The notes: generated from the sequence alone by a model not told the origin. A stretch of 64,000 nucleotides of DNA from Globomyces pollinis-pini (GCA_025399215.1 MU621130.1:7949-71948); one strand, 5' to 3'. Positions 43,801 through 55,403 are shown, numbered from the stretch's first letter. Made by a program: numbers and translations.

Positions 43801-46271
43801 AGTGGATTTCCCAGCATTGATAGTTGTGCTGATATTCGATTTATCATTATTCATCCCTCGGCTGTCTGTACTCTTCTTCTTACCAAAGTCTGAATCATCA
43901 TCAGAATCATCTTTACGGTTGTCTTTTTGAACTGGTTTAGGATTTCCAAAAGAAGTTCCTCGACTGTCTTGAAAAGTATTTTTACCACTTGAATTTAACT
44001 CAGGTTTGTTCGGTAAGGCAGGTTTGAAATTACTTTCTTTAGCATCGTCTTTTTTCGCTACACTTGCATCCTTTTGATGATCTTTGGTTGGTGGCCCTAC
44101 CAACTGTCCTTTAACCCCAGCTACTTGTGAGCTTGGAGGGGAATTGTTCATTAATTTAATAGATTTGGATTCTGGTGACTTTTTGGAATAATTAGAATCA
44201 AAGTCGCTATCATCACTATCGAATCCTTTTGCCTTCTGCTTATTTGAATCCTGTTGTTTTGACACTGTAGAATTTTGATTTTTCAAATAGCTACTGGATT
44301 TCATGTTGTTTGAGTCGAATTTATCAGAAGCAGAAGTTTCCAACCTACTGTTACTGTTGCCTTTTTCTAATTTTGCTTCATTTTTCACAGCTTGTGTAAT
44401 TGTTTTTGTTTCACTCATCTGGTTTGTATTTTTAGAACGTGATGGCGGTGAATCACTATCATCACTATCATAAAGCTTATTGCTTTTGTTTGTATTCTTT
44501 GCCAAAGTGTTTTGTGGTACGTCAGAATTTTTAGCGTTTATGTTGTTATTTGCATTGTTCCCATTCTTCACCCCTTTGGAATCAGATTTTTCACTATTGG
44601 ATTGATTAAATTTAGAGAGGTTGTCATTTTTAATGCCATTAGAATTCTGCTCGTTTGGTTGACTCCTAGAAGACATCTTATTTGATTCTTTCTTGGAATG
44701 GGTCGAATCAAAGTCACTGTCATCACTTTCAATCCGTTTACCGAGTTTGCTTGACGGAAGTTGATTGTTGTTTAAAGAATTCACTCCATCAGGTTTCTTT
44801 GGTCCGTTTTGACTTTTCATGTAATTATTGGTATTGGAATTGAAATCAGTTTTGTCATTATTTTGCGAAGTTAGTTTGGATTTGCTATCTGTTTTCTCCA
44901 GTGGATTTAATTTTGATTTACTATCAGTCTTCTCAAGCTTCGACCCATTTAAAGCATATTGTAAGCTGAGAGGCTTGTTATTTAAAGCAGCATCTGTTGA
45001 TTTCTTGGAATGGGTTGAGTCAAAATCACTGTCATCCATTTCAGCTTTCTTTCCCATCTTGAATTGTTGGGGAAGATTGTTCTGTTTATTGGTTATTGAT
45101 TGAGGCTCTTCGTTGGTTTGATTCTTCAAATACGAATTGTTTTTTGAGTTGTCAGCACTGGATTTACCATACTCCCCAAAAGAGACTCTACTTTTACTAT
45201 CAGACTTCTCCAGTTTGCTTTCATTATTGATTTGCCTTACTGACTGTGATTTACTGTTGCTATCTGAATCAAAGTCATTTCTCATTCCATTTGTCTGTCT
45301 TCCAGGTGTTGTTTTTCCAATATCGTTAGATTTCTGTAATGAATTCTTATTATCAACAAACGAGCTGACTTTATCTTGGTTGGGTTGCTTAGACGTATCT
45401 AAAATTTTATTGTCCCCTTTTGTATTCTTTTGGTCCACTGATTTCAAAGAGTTGAGTTTTGGTGGGTCAAGAGGTTTCGTTGTCTTTGATAAGTTCTTTC
45501 CAGTCCCATTTGTGATATCCTCAATTGATCCAGAGGACAATTCGAATTCATCTTCGATTTCGATACCCAAATTATCATAATTTGGTCTTGCTTTTGAATT
45601 TTGAGTGGATATAGGCTTGTTTTTACTGCTTCCTGGAGACGATGAACTTGAAAGAGATGATTTGTCTGTGGAAGCTGTTTTTGAAGTTCTTGAGGGTTCA
45701 ATGGGAAGGCGATTTGAATTTTGAGATACTTGGTTATTGGTCTTCATTGCTGTTTGTGCCTTCTTCTTTTCCTGCTCTCGCTTAAGATATTCTTCAGAGG
45801 ATCCGCCTTTAGCTTTTACTTCTTTATAAAGATTTCGATAATATTCATCACAAGGCTATAAAAGTTGAGACGATCAAAAATCATACATGGTCCCACATGG
45901 ATTCACCACTTTTGAAGTTGAAATAGTAAATGTTTCCCTCTGCTGTTTGGCTAAGATTGTTAGATATGACGATTGAATGGCATTTGTGGTGATTGATAGT
46001 CACTTTGAAGTAGTATTAACTTACCAAGGTTTCCAATCAGCAGGAAGGGGAGCTTTTAATGATTCTCTAGCGATCCAAAAGAAATTCTTTTCCTTCTTCA
46101 CATCCATACCCAAGAACTGAGCATATTCAATAATTTCTGTCCAAAGTAAATTTAAACCATTGTTGTTTACCTTCTTCGGTTGGTTCATAATCCTGATCAT
46201 ATCTAAAAAAGAAATTTAAAAATTGATCGATTTAGTTACTCTTCCTCCAGGATCTTGCTGTTGCCAGACAT
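40803..46271 (-). CDS. CEP164: CEP164-like centriolar distal-appendage protein
   Basis: CEP164 sits on centriole distal appendages and is needed to dock basal bodies for ciliogenesis. The N-terminus, MSGNSKILEEEYDQDYEPTEE, leads to a conserved block (IIEYAQFLGMDVKKEKNF, then WIARESLKAPLPADWKP) and a WW-type domain (GNIYYFNFKSGESMWDHP), the diagnostic CEP164 layout, joined across introns of 37, 34, about 74 and 30 nt. Then comes about 900 residues of low-complexity Ser/Asp/Lys/Asn repeats including a 46-residue tandem unit, a long coiled coil (41.8-42.6 kb) and a basic C-terminus ending KKQRDIF. An assembly gap of 305 N lies in the repeats. Its presence implies a cilium or flagellum. The family call is strong for the N-terminus. 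Confidence 0.87.
43030..43960 (-). repeat. 138-bp tandem coding repeat in the CEP164 gene
   Basis: At least five copies of a 46-residue unit, core KPVQKDNRKDDSDDDSDFGK followed by KK, then NDKSNIN and AGKSTFGNS (about 138 bp). Copies differ by small substitutions, for example DSDGDSD against DSDDDSD and Thr for Gln in KPVTKDN. The array is interrupted by the assembly gap, so its true copy number is unknown. Confidence 0.9.
43139..43443. other. Assembly gap (305 N) inside the tandem repeat
   Basis: A run of 305 N. Flanking codons are both in the repeat frame: the last codon before it (minus strand) is AGT at 43446-43444 and the next after it is AAT at 43138-43136. Since 305 is not divisible by three, the stated gap length cannot be exact for an intact gene. 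The nearest fitting length from repeat phase is about 309 (a partial unit plus two more 138-bp copies). Confidence 0.95.
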
Positions 46272-46600
46272 CTGCAAGTTTATTGTCAACCTTTTTGGGT
46301 CTGTTTACGCGCGTGGAATGCAAACATGGAGATTATTGAACAAGAACCCAATGCCAACTACAAATATTTACAATATAATTGACTCAATGAAGTTTGTTTG
46401 TAGTTTTGCCCAATCCATTAAGGGGATTGTAAAAGGTGGGATATGATTACCAATGTCTATCAGTATTGTTAAAAAACCCCAACGTTTAACCCAATAAATC
46501 ATAACTAATAGAAAGATAAATCTAAAAATCATTTATTAAATTGTTAATGTAAAAATGGGAACATCTCAAAGGGTGTCCTTGAAGAGTTAGTCTAATAAAA
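46272..46600. other. Intergenic between CEP164 and the RUN gene, no gene seen
   Basis: About 330 bp upstream of the CEP164 start and downstream of the RUN-domain gene stop. Frames are short. It presumably holds the CEP164 promoter and the RUN gene 3' UTR. Confidence 0.4.
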
Positions 46601-47641
46601 CTATACTTTATCAACTAAAGATACAGGAGAATTATCATGGGATGAACTTTCCAAACCATTAGCTTTCAAGACATTTCTTAATTTCAAGATCTCCATGTTT
46701 AATCGTCTCAATTCTTTATCTCTATTCATTTTAAGTTGCATCAATTCCACTTCCAATCCCAGTTTTTCTTTATGTTCTTGTTCATATTTGTCTAAATTTT
46801 TCTGGTTTTCTTTCACTAGTTCCATTAGAGTCGCTTCTAATTTTGATATTTGAGCTTCAGATGCGTTTCTATAGTTATATAAAAGATAGTTACAATCCTG
46901 GCGATTTATTCTCATGATGTGATAGATATTCTACTCCTGTAGTAACAGTTTCAATAGCTTGTGTCTGGATGTGTCCTATGGTATCCTTGGTGGCCTGGAA
47001 CCCTGTTTGTATGGCTGATTCACCTTTGCTGATTAGCGCTGTCCCGAAATCAGAGATAGATTTCATATTTAAAAGCCGGCTACTACTAAATAAAGATGAC
47101 ATGTATTTTACGTTGGTTCCTTTTGCTCTTTGATGAATAGGTTGAATTCCAACTTGTTTAGCCCCTGAAGTAATCCTATAGTATAAGAAATAGCAATTGA
47201 TTTACCCAATATTGCAGGTTTAAGATCCGGGTCTCTTAGGATAGCTGTTGGTAAATACCATTCATCCAACAGTTTCTCATCACCAAACATAAAGCTTGTA
47301 TGAGTGCCAAGGCTTTGTTGCATCAGAGCAATTTGAATGTAAACCGATACTCTTGATTCTGGAGAGTATTCCGTCAAAGACAAGACATTTTTGATAACAT
47401 CAGGAGTATCTAAGGCAATACATATAAAATCCCAGACAGTTCGCCTCTTTTGGAACAGTGTCTTTTTATCAATAAATCCATGATTTAAAAGCAATTCAGT
47501 AGCCTTTGTTAGTTTTGATACATCATGAACTTGAGGGTCAGCCTTCTTGTTTTTTGGATCTGTAGCGTCGTTAATAATTTGCCCGATGGCCTCTCTAAAT
47601 CCAAGATACAGAGATTCTTTATCGTCAGTCTGCTCTGTCAT
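46601..47641 (-). CDS. RUN-domain protein with C-terminal coiled coil
   Basis: Three exons joined by introns of 26 and 25 nt give about 330 residues. The N-terminal 170 residues form a RUN domain: ATELLLNHGFIDKKTLF, TVWDFICIALDTPDVIKNV, ESRVSVYIQIALMQQSLGTH, LLDEWYLPTAIL. RUN domains bind small GTPases (Rab/Rap) and kinesins in membrane traffic. A middle helical part (ISDFGTALISKGESAIQTGF) is followed by a heptad-rich coiled coil (ISKLEATLMELVKENQKNL). The order RUN, linker, coiled coil resembles RUNDC-type adaptors. Domain order and family are visible; the partner GTPase is not. Confidence 0.78.
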
Positions 47642-47925
47642 TCCACGTTGTTGTTTGTAGAAAAGTGAAGATATTTCAAACCAAGGTGAGTATTAATATA
47701 ATCACAACACGTAATTGACTCTCTAATAATTAAATTATCCAGATTCAAATGTTAGTTTGAAATGGAAACTCTGGCATATTTGTAAACTGTTCTTTGAATA
47801 TTGAGTGGTCTAATTGATGGCTACAAAGCAAATGATTCAATCCAAGTAAAGAATTGAATATTTAATTATCATCAAATATTCATTCTCTGGTGTATTTTTG
47901 AACGTTCTGTCTCTTTACTTTTTCA

Positions 47926-49677
47926 ATGACGATGATCAGTAACAGATCCCCAAAAACAACGATGGACATTGAAAAAACTCATGAAATGCTGATGAAATTG
48001 GGTAATTGAATATGTCTGAAATTTGAAAGTAATGAACAAGTCGTCCAATTATGATTTACCAAATTTTAAAGCTTTGTATGAATTAACAGCGACATTAAGA
48101 GAGTTACAATCAGATTATAATCAAGTTCATGATAGGCAAAAGAATCAACAGTCTCTGGATGCCTTTTTAACTTGGCTCCAAGAAAATGATGTTGGAACAA
48201 CAGACTTGGTTATCAAAGAAACTTCAAATACAGGATTTGGAGTATTTGCACAAAATGAAATTCAGATTAACAAAACCATTGTTCAAGTTCCACTCTCAAT
48301 GATGATCACCTCAATACCAAGCACTCCAGTATTAGGTATCGCGAAAGTCTAACGATCAATAGAGAATATAGTAAAGAGTGATATGTTATTATCGTCTGTA
48401 CCTATGAATACGTTGATTTTGCAATTGTTGATTGAAGATAGTAATCGCGAATCGTTTTGGCGTCCGTATTTGGATATTCTACCTGAACAATTCACTCTGC
48501 CAATGTATTTCAACCCAGACCAAATGAATCTATTGAAGCATTCATCAATACTACAAGATGCGATAAAAGACAATTTCAATAGCGTTAGACAATATCTTCA
48601 TTTTTCTAGGTTACTCTTTCTTGTAAATATTAACGACTGTTTAGGTAATTCCACGTTATATATTGAATTCCAAGGTTATTACAAGTACTCTGTTTAAAAT
48701 CTGAAATTATAGAAATACAAACTAATAGCAAATCCACATTTCACATTTGAACGTTTTCAGTGGGCCAGAGCAATATGCCTCACTAGACAGGTAGAAATGA
48801 TACACATAACAGTAGAATCCAATATTTAGAAGCAATCCAGAAAATCAACAAGAGTCACACCTTGCATTAATTCCCCTATATGATATGTTCAACCATTCCA
48901 ATGTACGATAAAGTGTGATAATATTAGGGTACTGTGACATCGTTTTATGACATGAATAACTCTATGCTCGAAATGAAATCCCAATTTGATGTTAAAATTG
49001 GTGATGAGATATTAATGACATATGGAGCAAGATCAAACCAAGAGTTGTTTCTTTATAGGTAATTCAAATCAAAAGTTTATGATACAAGTGGATTTGTAGA
49101 TCAGGACACAATCGAAAACGACTACATTAAGCTATCAGTAATTCATTTTTTCGGGTTTAATCCACAGGTGATGATTCCAGCGAACGACACTTGTGCACAA
49201 GATCGAAAAGATCTTTTATCTAAGTTTGGGCTGACCATTGGTGAGAAAATCAATCTACGTCATGGGGAACCATTGACATCATCGCCAAAACTTTTTTCAT
49301 TTCTGTACGGTTTGCTTATTGGAAAGGAAGAGTTAAAAAAATCATTAATTGATAAAAGTTTTACAGCCAGTGACTCCTTGAACCAGAAATGCAAGACTTG
49401 GTTGATTATCAAGATCAGGGTTATGCTAAAAGGACTTAAACAAATGAAGCTGTTGTGTTGTGAATTGATGGCTTCTAGTCATTTGAGCAAATCGAATTGT
49501 CAGGTGGTGTGTAAAGGAGAAGCCTCTGAGAAAACTGACAGTAAAAAAGCGAATATGGAAACCCTTGTTTCAAAGGAGACGAACTTGGAGACAGGATGTA
49601 TCAAGTTGATTCATAGTTTGGCCAAAGTGGAAATACAATTGTTAGAAACCTTTCTTTTATCACTAAATAAAGCTTAA
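47926..49677 (+). CDS. SETD3/RBCMT-like SET-domain methyltransferase
   Basis: SETD3-type enzymes methylate histidine in actin, while RBCMT relatives methylate lysine on chaperones or ribosomal proteins. The ATG at 47926 gives MTMISNRSPKTTMDIEKTH, then FLTWLQENDVGTTDLVIKE, TGFGVFAQNEIQINKTIVQV (SET start), SFWRPYLDILPEQFTLPMYF, ANPHFTFERFQWARAICLTR, LIPLYDMFNHSNGTVTSFYD (SET core with NHSN) and GDEILMTYGARSNQELFLY, followed by a C-terminal substrate-binding domain. Introns of 28, 27, 25, 25 and 30 nt, plus one complex region near 48610-48718, are needed. The family is firm; which substrate is methylated cannot be told. Confidence 0.8.
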
Positions 49678-49824
49678 TTCGTAACTGCCTAGATCAAATC
49701 ATCAGTGCTCTTGAAACGGGCACAGAATGATGGTATCATTTAACGTTCTGATGGGTGTGTGAATGTGACCATGGAGCCGATGTTTTGGAATTTTATTTTC
49801 ATGATGAAACAGAGCCGACGATTG

Positions 49825-49833
49825 TATATAAAA
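49825..49833 (+). promoter_or_regulatory. TATA-box-like element of the sugar transporter gene
   Basis: TATATAAAA lies about 33 bp before the ATG at 49866, in a stretch otherwise without a frame. The position is short for a yeast-style promoter but fits a compact genome with very short 5' UTRs. Confidence 0.45.
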
Positions 49834-49865
49834 GAACTATAGTTGACGTGTTTTCTTTAAAAAAA

Positions 49866-51449
49866 ATGTCGAACATTTACGGGTACTTAGTGTCCTTTGC
49901 TGCTGCAACTGGTGGTTTGTTATTTGGTTATGAAATTGGTGTTATTGGACAAGTTCTGTCTTTAGATACCTTCAAGTATGATATGGGTATTCTTCACCTT
50001 CCACTCCAAAAGAATGATAAGGGAATTATTGCCTTCGACGAAGGTGCGAAGAATTTTGTTGAATCTCTCACAACCTTTATTTTCTTGTTTGGTTGTGCTA
50101 GTGGTGCAATGATTGTATCTGGTCTAGCCGATTCCTTGGGACGTAAGAGAACCATTTTACTCGCCGGGATTTTGTTCCTCGTCGGTGCTATTGCACAAAC
50201 ATTTGCTCCTATTGGAGGTTTACTGAAACCAATGTTTTTTATCGGTCGTTTAATTGGTGGTTTGGGAATTGGGATGGCGTCAATGTGTGTCCCACTGTAC
50301 ATTGCTGAAACAGCCCCAACTGAAATCAGAGGAAGAATGATTACCATCCAACAACTGATGATTACCATTGGTATTCTCGTTGCTTCCATTGTCAATGCTG
50401 TTATCATCAGTTTATCCGAACCATCAATTGACGGATTCGCGTTGACTGATTTCCCAAAGAGTAATGAATGGAGATTCTGTCTTAGTGCTCAAATGGTTCC
50501 TGCTGCTTTTCTAACTATCATCATGTTCTTTATGCCAGGTAAGATTTAAAACGTATTTTATTAGCAGAATCACCTCGTTGGTTAGCCATGAAAGACAGAA
50601 ATGATGAATGTGCAGCAACTTTAGCACAATTGCATCAAGTTGATCAATCTGACTCTAAAGTTCAATCTGAATACAAAGAAATTCTTGAAAATGTTCAACA
50701 TGAAAGATCTATTGGAAACGGAGGTAATGCTGTTCAGTTGTATTAATATTTTCTTAGGTTGGGATGAAGTATTCTCTCCTCAAATCAAAAGACGTACCTT
50801 TATCACCTTTATGCTTCAATTTTTCCAACAATGGACTGGTATCAATGTTATTTTCTATTATGGGCCTTCCATTTTGATGAATATGGGATTATCAAAACAT
50901 ACTGCTCAAGTTCCTGGACCAATCGTTAATAACTTTGTCAATTTTATCTCTACTTTCCCCGGAATGTACTTTGTTGAAAAATATGGTCGTCGCCCATTGT
51001 TCATCTTTGGAGGAATTGGTATGTTTGTATCCCAATACATAATGACCATTTGCTTATCGGTTGGACAACAAAAGGACAATACTTTGAATACAATTGCATT
51101 GCTGGCTATGGCAACCTTCACATTATCTTTTGGTTCTACATGGGGACCTTGTGCTTGGGTTTATCAATCCGAAGTTTTCCCACTTCGAGTTCGTGCAAAA
51201 GGTACTGGATTGGCCACTTTCTCCAATTGGGCTAATGGTGCTTTAGTATCTTTCCTCAATCCTTTTATGCAAACTGGAATTCCTAATCAGTTGTTTGCCG
51301 TTTATGGTACTATGGATGTACTTGCTACCATCTTTGCTTATTTCATGGTTCCAGAAACTGCTGGTAAATCATTGGAAGAAATGGAAGAAATATTTGGTGG
51401 TAGTGATGGATCTTTGTCAGGTGCTCGACTCGAAGCTGGCAAAAAGTAA
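49866..51449 (+). CDS. Major facilitator sugar transporter (sugar porter family)
   Basis: Three exons with introns of 26 and 34 nt give about 505 residues and the full 12-helix sugar porter fold: GGLLFGYEIGVIG in TM1, GLADSLGRKRT (GR-K/R loop), RLIGGLGIGMASMCVPLYIAE, QQLMITIG, PESPRWLAMKDR, the QQWTGINVIFYYGP motif in TM7, and PETAGKSLEEMEEIF at the end of TM12. The order of signatures is that of hexose transporters, moving sugars across the plasma membrane by proton symport or facilitated diffusion. Start chosen at MSNIYGYLVSF, which opens directly into the first helix. Substrate is not determinable from sequence. Confidence 0.92.
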
Positions 51450-51566
51450 GCTAAACCAAATTCTTTATAATATACTTTTTAAATTGAATAATCAATTGAC
51501 TGTTTTTACAAGTAGAGTTGGTGTTTAATGCTTCATGTACAAAAAATCATTTATTGATGTATAAAG

Positions 51567-53693
51567 TTACGGTAAAGGAATACCATTACGACATATAGGA
51601 CACTAAGAAATGTTATAATAATATAACAAACCTCAAATCGTACTTCCATCCATTGCTCTAAACAGCTACTATGGAATATATGCATACTTGAAATAAGATC
51701 AGCACTCACTTACCATGGGGTTATCATATAATCTTCACTATTCATACTATTCAGATCCATACTCACAAAACATATTGCACAGTCACTATTCTGAATACCT
51801 TCCATTTGTGGGATAGAATGATAATCATACATCCTAGGCAGTAACTAAAATAGTTAATCATACAAAAACATACTTGGTGAGGTATATATGCCCTACTTAG
51901 TCAGTAATATAGAAGTAGTTACCTGGGACCATAGTTTTGTTGAATATAGAGTATTGTTAATTGTGCACTAGTAATCAGTAACAGCATAACAGGCCAAATA
52001 GGAGAGTAAGAGAATGAAATGCGATGAACTGGACAACACCATATAGACAATGGTAATAATGCACGTGTGACTGTCTGAACAACAATAAAAGACCAAGTGA
52101 ATGGTGTTTTAGTATTTCGCAGAATATTTCGAACTATTTGAGGTATCCAAAAACAAGATAACACCAAAATACCCAAGTTGATGAAAAAGGTATACTTATA
52201 AATCATCATCAAGGTCACATTAGCACCACCTACATATATCATATCTGTTGTTAACATGTAAATATTACATATTTTGGCTTGTAGGAGAGGAGAGTCTAAA
52301 TCAGGGTCATTTCGATGTTGAGATTTAATGATGGAGAAAATAAAGCGGATTTCAAATAAAGCAAACATCACCAGTTTGAAAAAAACAATAGTAGCAGCTT
52401 GTAGAAATAGGTTTGCTAATTGTCTAATTAAATCATTCACTTACAAAATGATAATCCAATGACAAGCAGCATAGTGCACACATAGAAATCAATAAACCCA
52501 ATCTAAGTTTAGATAGTTGGAATATGTCATACCTATTCGATTAGAGCAAGATTTTATACCATTGAGATAGTAAGTGCTGATATCTTGGATCTGGTCTATC
52601 AAGATATTTAATTCCGACTCTAACTTACTGATTGTGACGTGCATTGCTGCATCTGTAAGGCTATCAGGACTAGTTCTAAACCACTTGCCAACTGAAAGAA
52701 AATTAAGGACCAATGATAATTTTGATGGTTAATTTTCATCAAAATGACGTCCATATCTCCTTTAAATGTCAAGTTACAATTTTTAGAAAGAATTAATGCA
52801 GAGGCAGTTAAATGTGGTGGTCTTATTGTCGAAATCCCTTCATCATTGTCGAGCTCTGATAATTGTTAATTCAATATGATAAACCATTTTCAAAAACTTG
52901 GATTGCTTCCCTAGATTCCAAAAGATGATCCAATTGTATAAATATATCAAATGAACAGTTTGTATGTACATTTGGTGCAACTAATCGTTACAAAGAAAGC
53001 CAATACATTTAATCGTTCCATTGACATCTGCATCCAACTGGGTATTTAAACGATGTAACTTATTCTCGTTGAATTCCAATAAAATGTTCTTACTTTGATT
53101 GAATATTACTGGATCAGGAAGTAAATCTAAGCCTGATAATCCACTCTCCCTAATGACATTGAGACACCACAAAATACCAATGTCGTGATGAAGTTTGCAT
53201 AACTATTGAACCATTTGCGGGAAAATGAAATCCTGAGCAATAATAATTCCAAGTATTATTCGACAACTTTAACTGCATATCTCCTTCTGTGAAGAATATG
53301 TTTGGACTAGATTTATTGGTATGTAGATAGAATTTCATTGTATCTGATTCAGATGTATCACTAATGGTTCCAGAATCATTTTGTATTGAGTTGTTTGAAT
53401 TGTACGATGATATTGATCCATATAAATATCCAGTTACATTCTGATAAAAGTGATAGAATGGAGACCTTGGTTTAAATAGTTGAAGATCATTTAATAACTT
53501 TGAAGAATTATAAGAGTATTGTAGCTATGTATTAATGACGTACAATTGGTACTTGATTGATATTGTTGATTGCATTTTGACGGAGAGATATAATTTCAGA
53601 TAACTTTATGGATTGCTTATCTGTGATTTCAACGTAGTAGATGATGCTAAATAGAAACCAAACAATGATGGCAACAAAAGTCAGGTTTGACAT
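51567..53693 (-). CDS. Tul1/Dsc1-type transmembrane RING ubiquitin ligase
   Basis: Many short introns (26-57 nt) give about 550 residues. A signal anchor (MSNLTFVAIIVWFLFSIIY), an extracytoplasmic N-terminal domain (NTWNYYCSGFHFPANGSI, LLPDPVIFNQS), a set of transmembrane helices (FFKLVMFALFEIRFIFSII onward) and a C-terminal RING-H2: CAICFVSMDLNS, then PCMHIFHSSCLEQWMEVRFE and CPICRNGIPLP. In fungi this family is the ligase of the Dsc/Tul1 complex of Golgi, endosome and vacuole. The RING is intact after splicing (intron GTAAGTGAGT... before the Cys-x-His). Identification is from architecture and the RING end. Confidence 0.83.
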
Positions 53694-53801
53694 GAAGTGC
53701 GGAAAACATGACTGACGGCCAAAACATGGTAACTTTAGATGCTTCTAAAGTAATTGAATTCAATGAATGTGGTGATGGGTCATACTATCGTCAATAGATA
53801 T

Positions 53802-53835
53802 CTTGGATTCCAAGCGTTTCCAAGACTTGGAAACG
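53802..53835. repeat. Two abutting perfect palindromes
   Basis: CTTGGA-T-TCCAAG (53802-53814) is followed at once by CGTTTCCAAG-A-CTTGGAAACG (53815-53835). Both arms match exactly around single-base centres. They lie about 110-140 bp before the Tul1-like start codon, so they could be dimer-binding sites or cruciform/hairpin structures. Confidence 0.85.
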
Positions 53836-53910
53836 ATGACTATTAACAGGCATTACTTACCAGTACATTATCGAATACTTATTTGGTATGATCACTACTA
53901 GTTTGGCGAG

Positions 53911-53942
53911 TACTTGCCCCAAAATCCATTTTGGAGCAAGTA
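53911..53942. repeat. 32-bp inverted repeat with one mismatch
   Basis: TACTTGCCCCAAAAT (53911-53925) and ATTTTGGAGCAAGTA (53928-53942) pair over 15 bases with a single C/A mismatch around a CC centre. It sits 75 bp beyond the palindrome pair at 53802-53835. Confidence 0.85.
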
Positions 53943-54193
53943 TTTGGACCAAATCTAAATGGATTGGATTAATCGTATGCAATACAATTTGCTGACAGTT
54001 AAACTCAAGAGGGAAAATGAAACTAAACATTACAGAAGAACACTAGCATACATACGTTTCTTCAAAACTGTACAACGAATGAGATCCTAACTGAATAATG
54101 GATATATAGACACGATGCCAACATGTGGTGCTGAAGTAAATATTTACAATTCTGTAGCATGCTTAAAAAGAAAGGAATCTATTTTGTCGTAAA

Positions 54194-54275
54194 ATGAATT
54201 TCTTCACTCTTGCTGTTTCGTTAATGGAATGTAGGTCCTAATGATCATCTTCTTGAAATTACAGTTACTGTTTTT
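54194..54275 (+). pseudogene. Relic 5' end of a secreted-protein paralogue
   Basis: An ATG at 54194 starts MNFFTLAVSLMEC, nearly the signal peptide of the intact genes at 54402 and 55505, but a stop follows within about 15 codons. Downstream GATCATCTTCTTGAAAT and ACAGTTACTG match the intact gene's codons for DHLLEI and LTV. The rest is absent. This is a truncated, frame-broken copy. Confidence 0.75.
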
Positions 54276-54375
54276 GTATTTATATTGATCCACAATACAT
54301 AGTGGATTTACATCCATCTTGGTTTGTTTACATCCAATCCACTCTCGACATTTAAATAGATAGAAAATATCGTAA

Positions 54376-54391
54376 GAAATCACTCAAATAA
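54376..54391 (+). promoter_or_regulatory. 16-bp element shared by the paralogue promoters (copy A)
   Basis: GAAATCACTCAAATAA ends 10 bases before the ATG at 54402 and recurs exactly 10 bases before the ATG at 55505 (see copy B). The position fits a common translation leader or transcription start element. Confidence 0.6.
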
Positions 54392-54401
54392 CTTATTGAA
54401 A

Positions 54402-55064
54402 ATGAACTTCTTTACTCTTGCCGCTTCTTTGATTGGATTGGTTGCTGCCGATCATCTTCTTGAAATCACACTTACTGTCGATAACGCGTACTTCGTTGAA
54501 GTTACAGGCCAAGCGACACAATTTGGACCAGGAATTCCTGTTGGTACACCCAATGCACAAACTGGTGAGTGGGGAACAGTGCAAACCAAAACATTCACTC
54601 TTCTTGGTGATGGTCCATGGGTAGTGGGAGTTGTTGGGGATGACTGGGGGGTAACTTCTGCTTTCATGTATGGCTAAATTATTACTAATTCTATCAGGGG
54701 GGTTGTTAAACTTAACGGCGGGCTATTAGCTGTTACTGGTGATGGTTCTTGGGATGTCAAGGAAGGCTCCTCAGTTGCAAACGAATTGGAAGTTCCAGCA
54801 GGATGGTTAGACCCTGATTACGATGCTAATGCGAATGGATTTGTCACCGCAGGATACGACTCTGTCTGTCTCAATCAAGGTGCTTACACTAGTGTCAAAG
54901 CGCAAATTGGCAACAATGTAAAGCCAATCTGGAGAAAAGGTGGTGTTAACACCTGTGCCAGTTACCAGCCAAATGCACTCCAAAACTATCATTACTACAA
55001 TTACTTCCGATTGGTCATTCCTGCTGTCAACGGACAATGTAACGTAGACGTTGTTGATATCTGA
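54402..55064 (+). CDS. Secreted jelly-roll-like protein, paralogue A
   Basis: One intron of about 30 nt (after codon 89, near 54668) gives about 210 residues. A signal peptide (MNFFTLAASLIGLVAA) precedes a beta-rich mature protein with blocks DHLLEITLTVDNAYFVEV, LGDGPWVVGVVGDDWGVTS, VTGDGSWDVKEGSS and a C-terminal YHYYNYFRLVIPAV. The paired pattern of 'DNA-x-x-V-x-V...GDGPW-V-VVGDD' then 'TGDGSW-V' is seen in galactose-binding-like beta-sandwich (CBM-type) modules; this is my pattern reading, not a family hit. The paralogue at 55505 shares about half its residues and the intron position. Likely an extracellular lectin-like protein. Confidence 0.65.
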
Positions 55065-55275
55065 TTTCAATAAATCTGGTTCAATTTACATTCTTTATTA
55101 GATCTAAATACAGTATTTCATTTAGAGATTTATTCTTTAGTTGTATCTTAACAGTAATAATCAATCAATACTTTAACCAAATCCCCGTAATTTACACGGA
55201 AACTCGTCTATCTTATTGTATGGATGCCATTCAACAAATGTAATGTGTAAAGTTACATCACCGTATCAATCACAT

Positions 55276-55403
55276 TCCACGAAAAATAGATGTATTCCAA
55301 TGGTCAATGAATTTTAATCCATTTCCCCTGTATAGCAAGTGAATTTCACTCCACGATAAGTGGTGAAAAAACTTAAATATGGATTTTGATCCACGATAAA
55401 TAG
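55276..55403 (+). promoter_or_regulatory. Three copies of a TCCACGA-type motif upstream of paralogue B
   Basis: TCCACGAAAAATAG (55276-55289), TCCACGATAAGTGG (55350-55363) and TCCACGATAAATAG (55390-55403) fit the form TCCACGAWAARTRG. A related TCCACAATACATAG lies before paralogue A at 54289-54302. They look like repeated transcription-factor sites for this secreted family. Confidence 0.6.

Larger units (their letters stand above)
53694..54401. other. Intergenic region rich in inverted repeats, with a relic gene
   Basis: About 700 bp. It contains several strong palindromes (see entries), a copy of the TCCAC..ATAG motif at 54289-54302, and the degenerate start of a member of the secreted family at 54194. 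No intact gene was found. Confidence 0.45.

Noticed and set aside
52985..52996. An apparent 11-nt intron (GTAACGATTAG) in the Tul1-like gene.
   Set aside because: A 26-nt intron starting at GTATTGG and ending at the same AG keeps frame and fits the family sequence.
53521..53545. A 19-nt intron (GTACGTC...CATAG) in the Tul1-like gene.
   Set aside because: A donor nine bases earlier gives a 28-nt intron in the same phase, which fits the local size range better.
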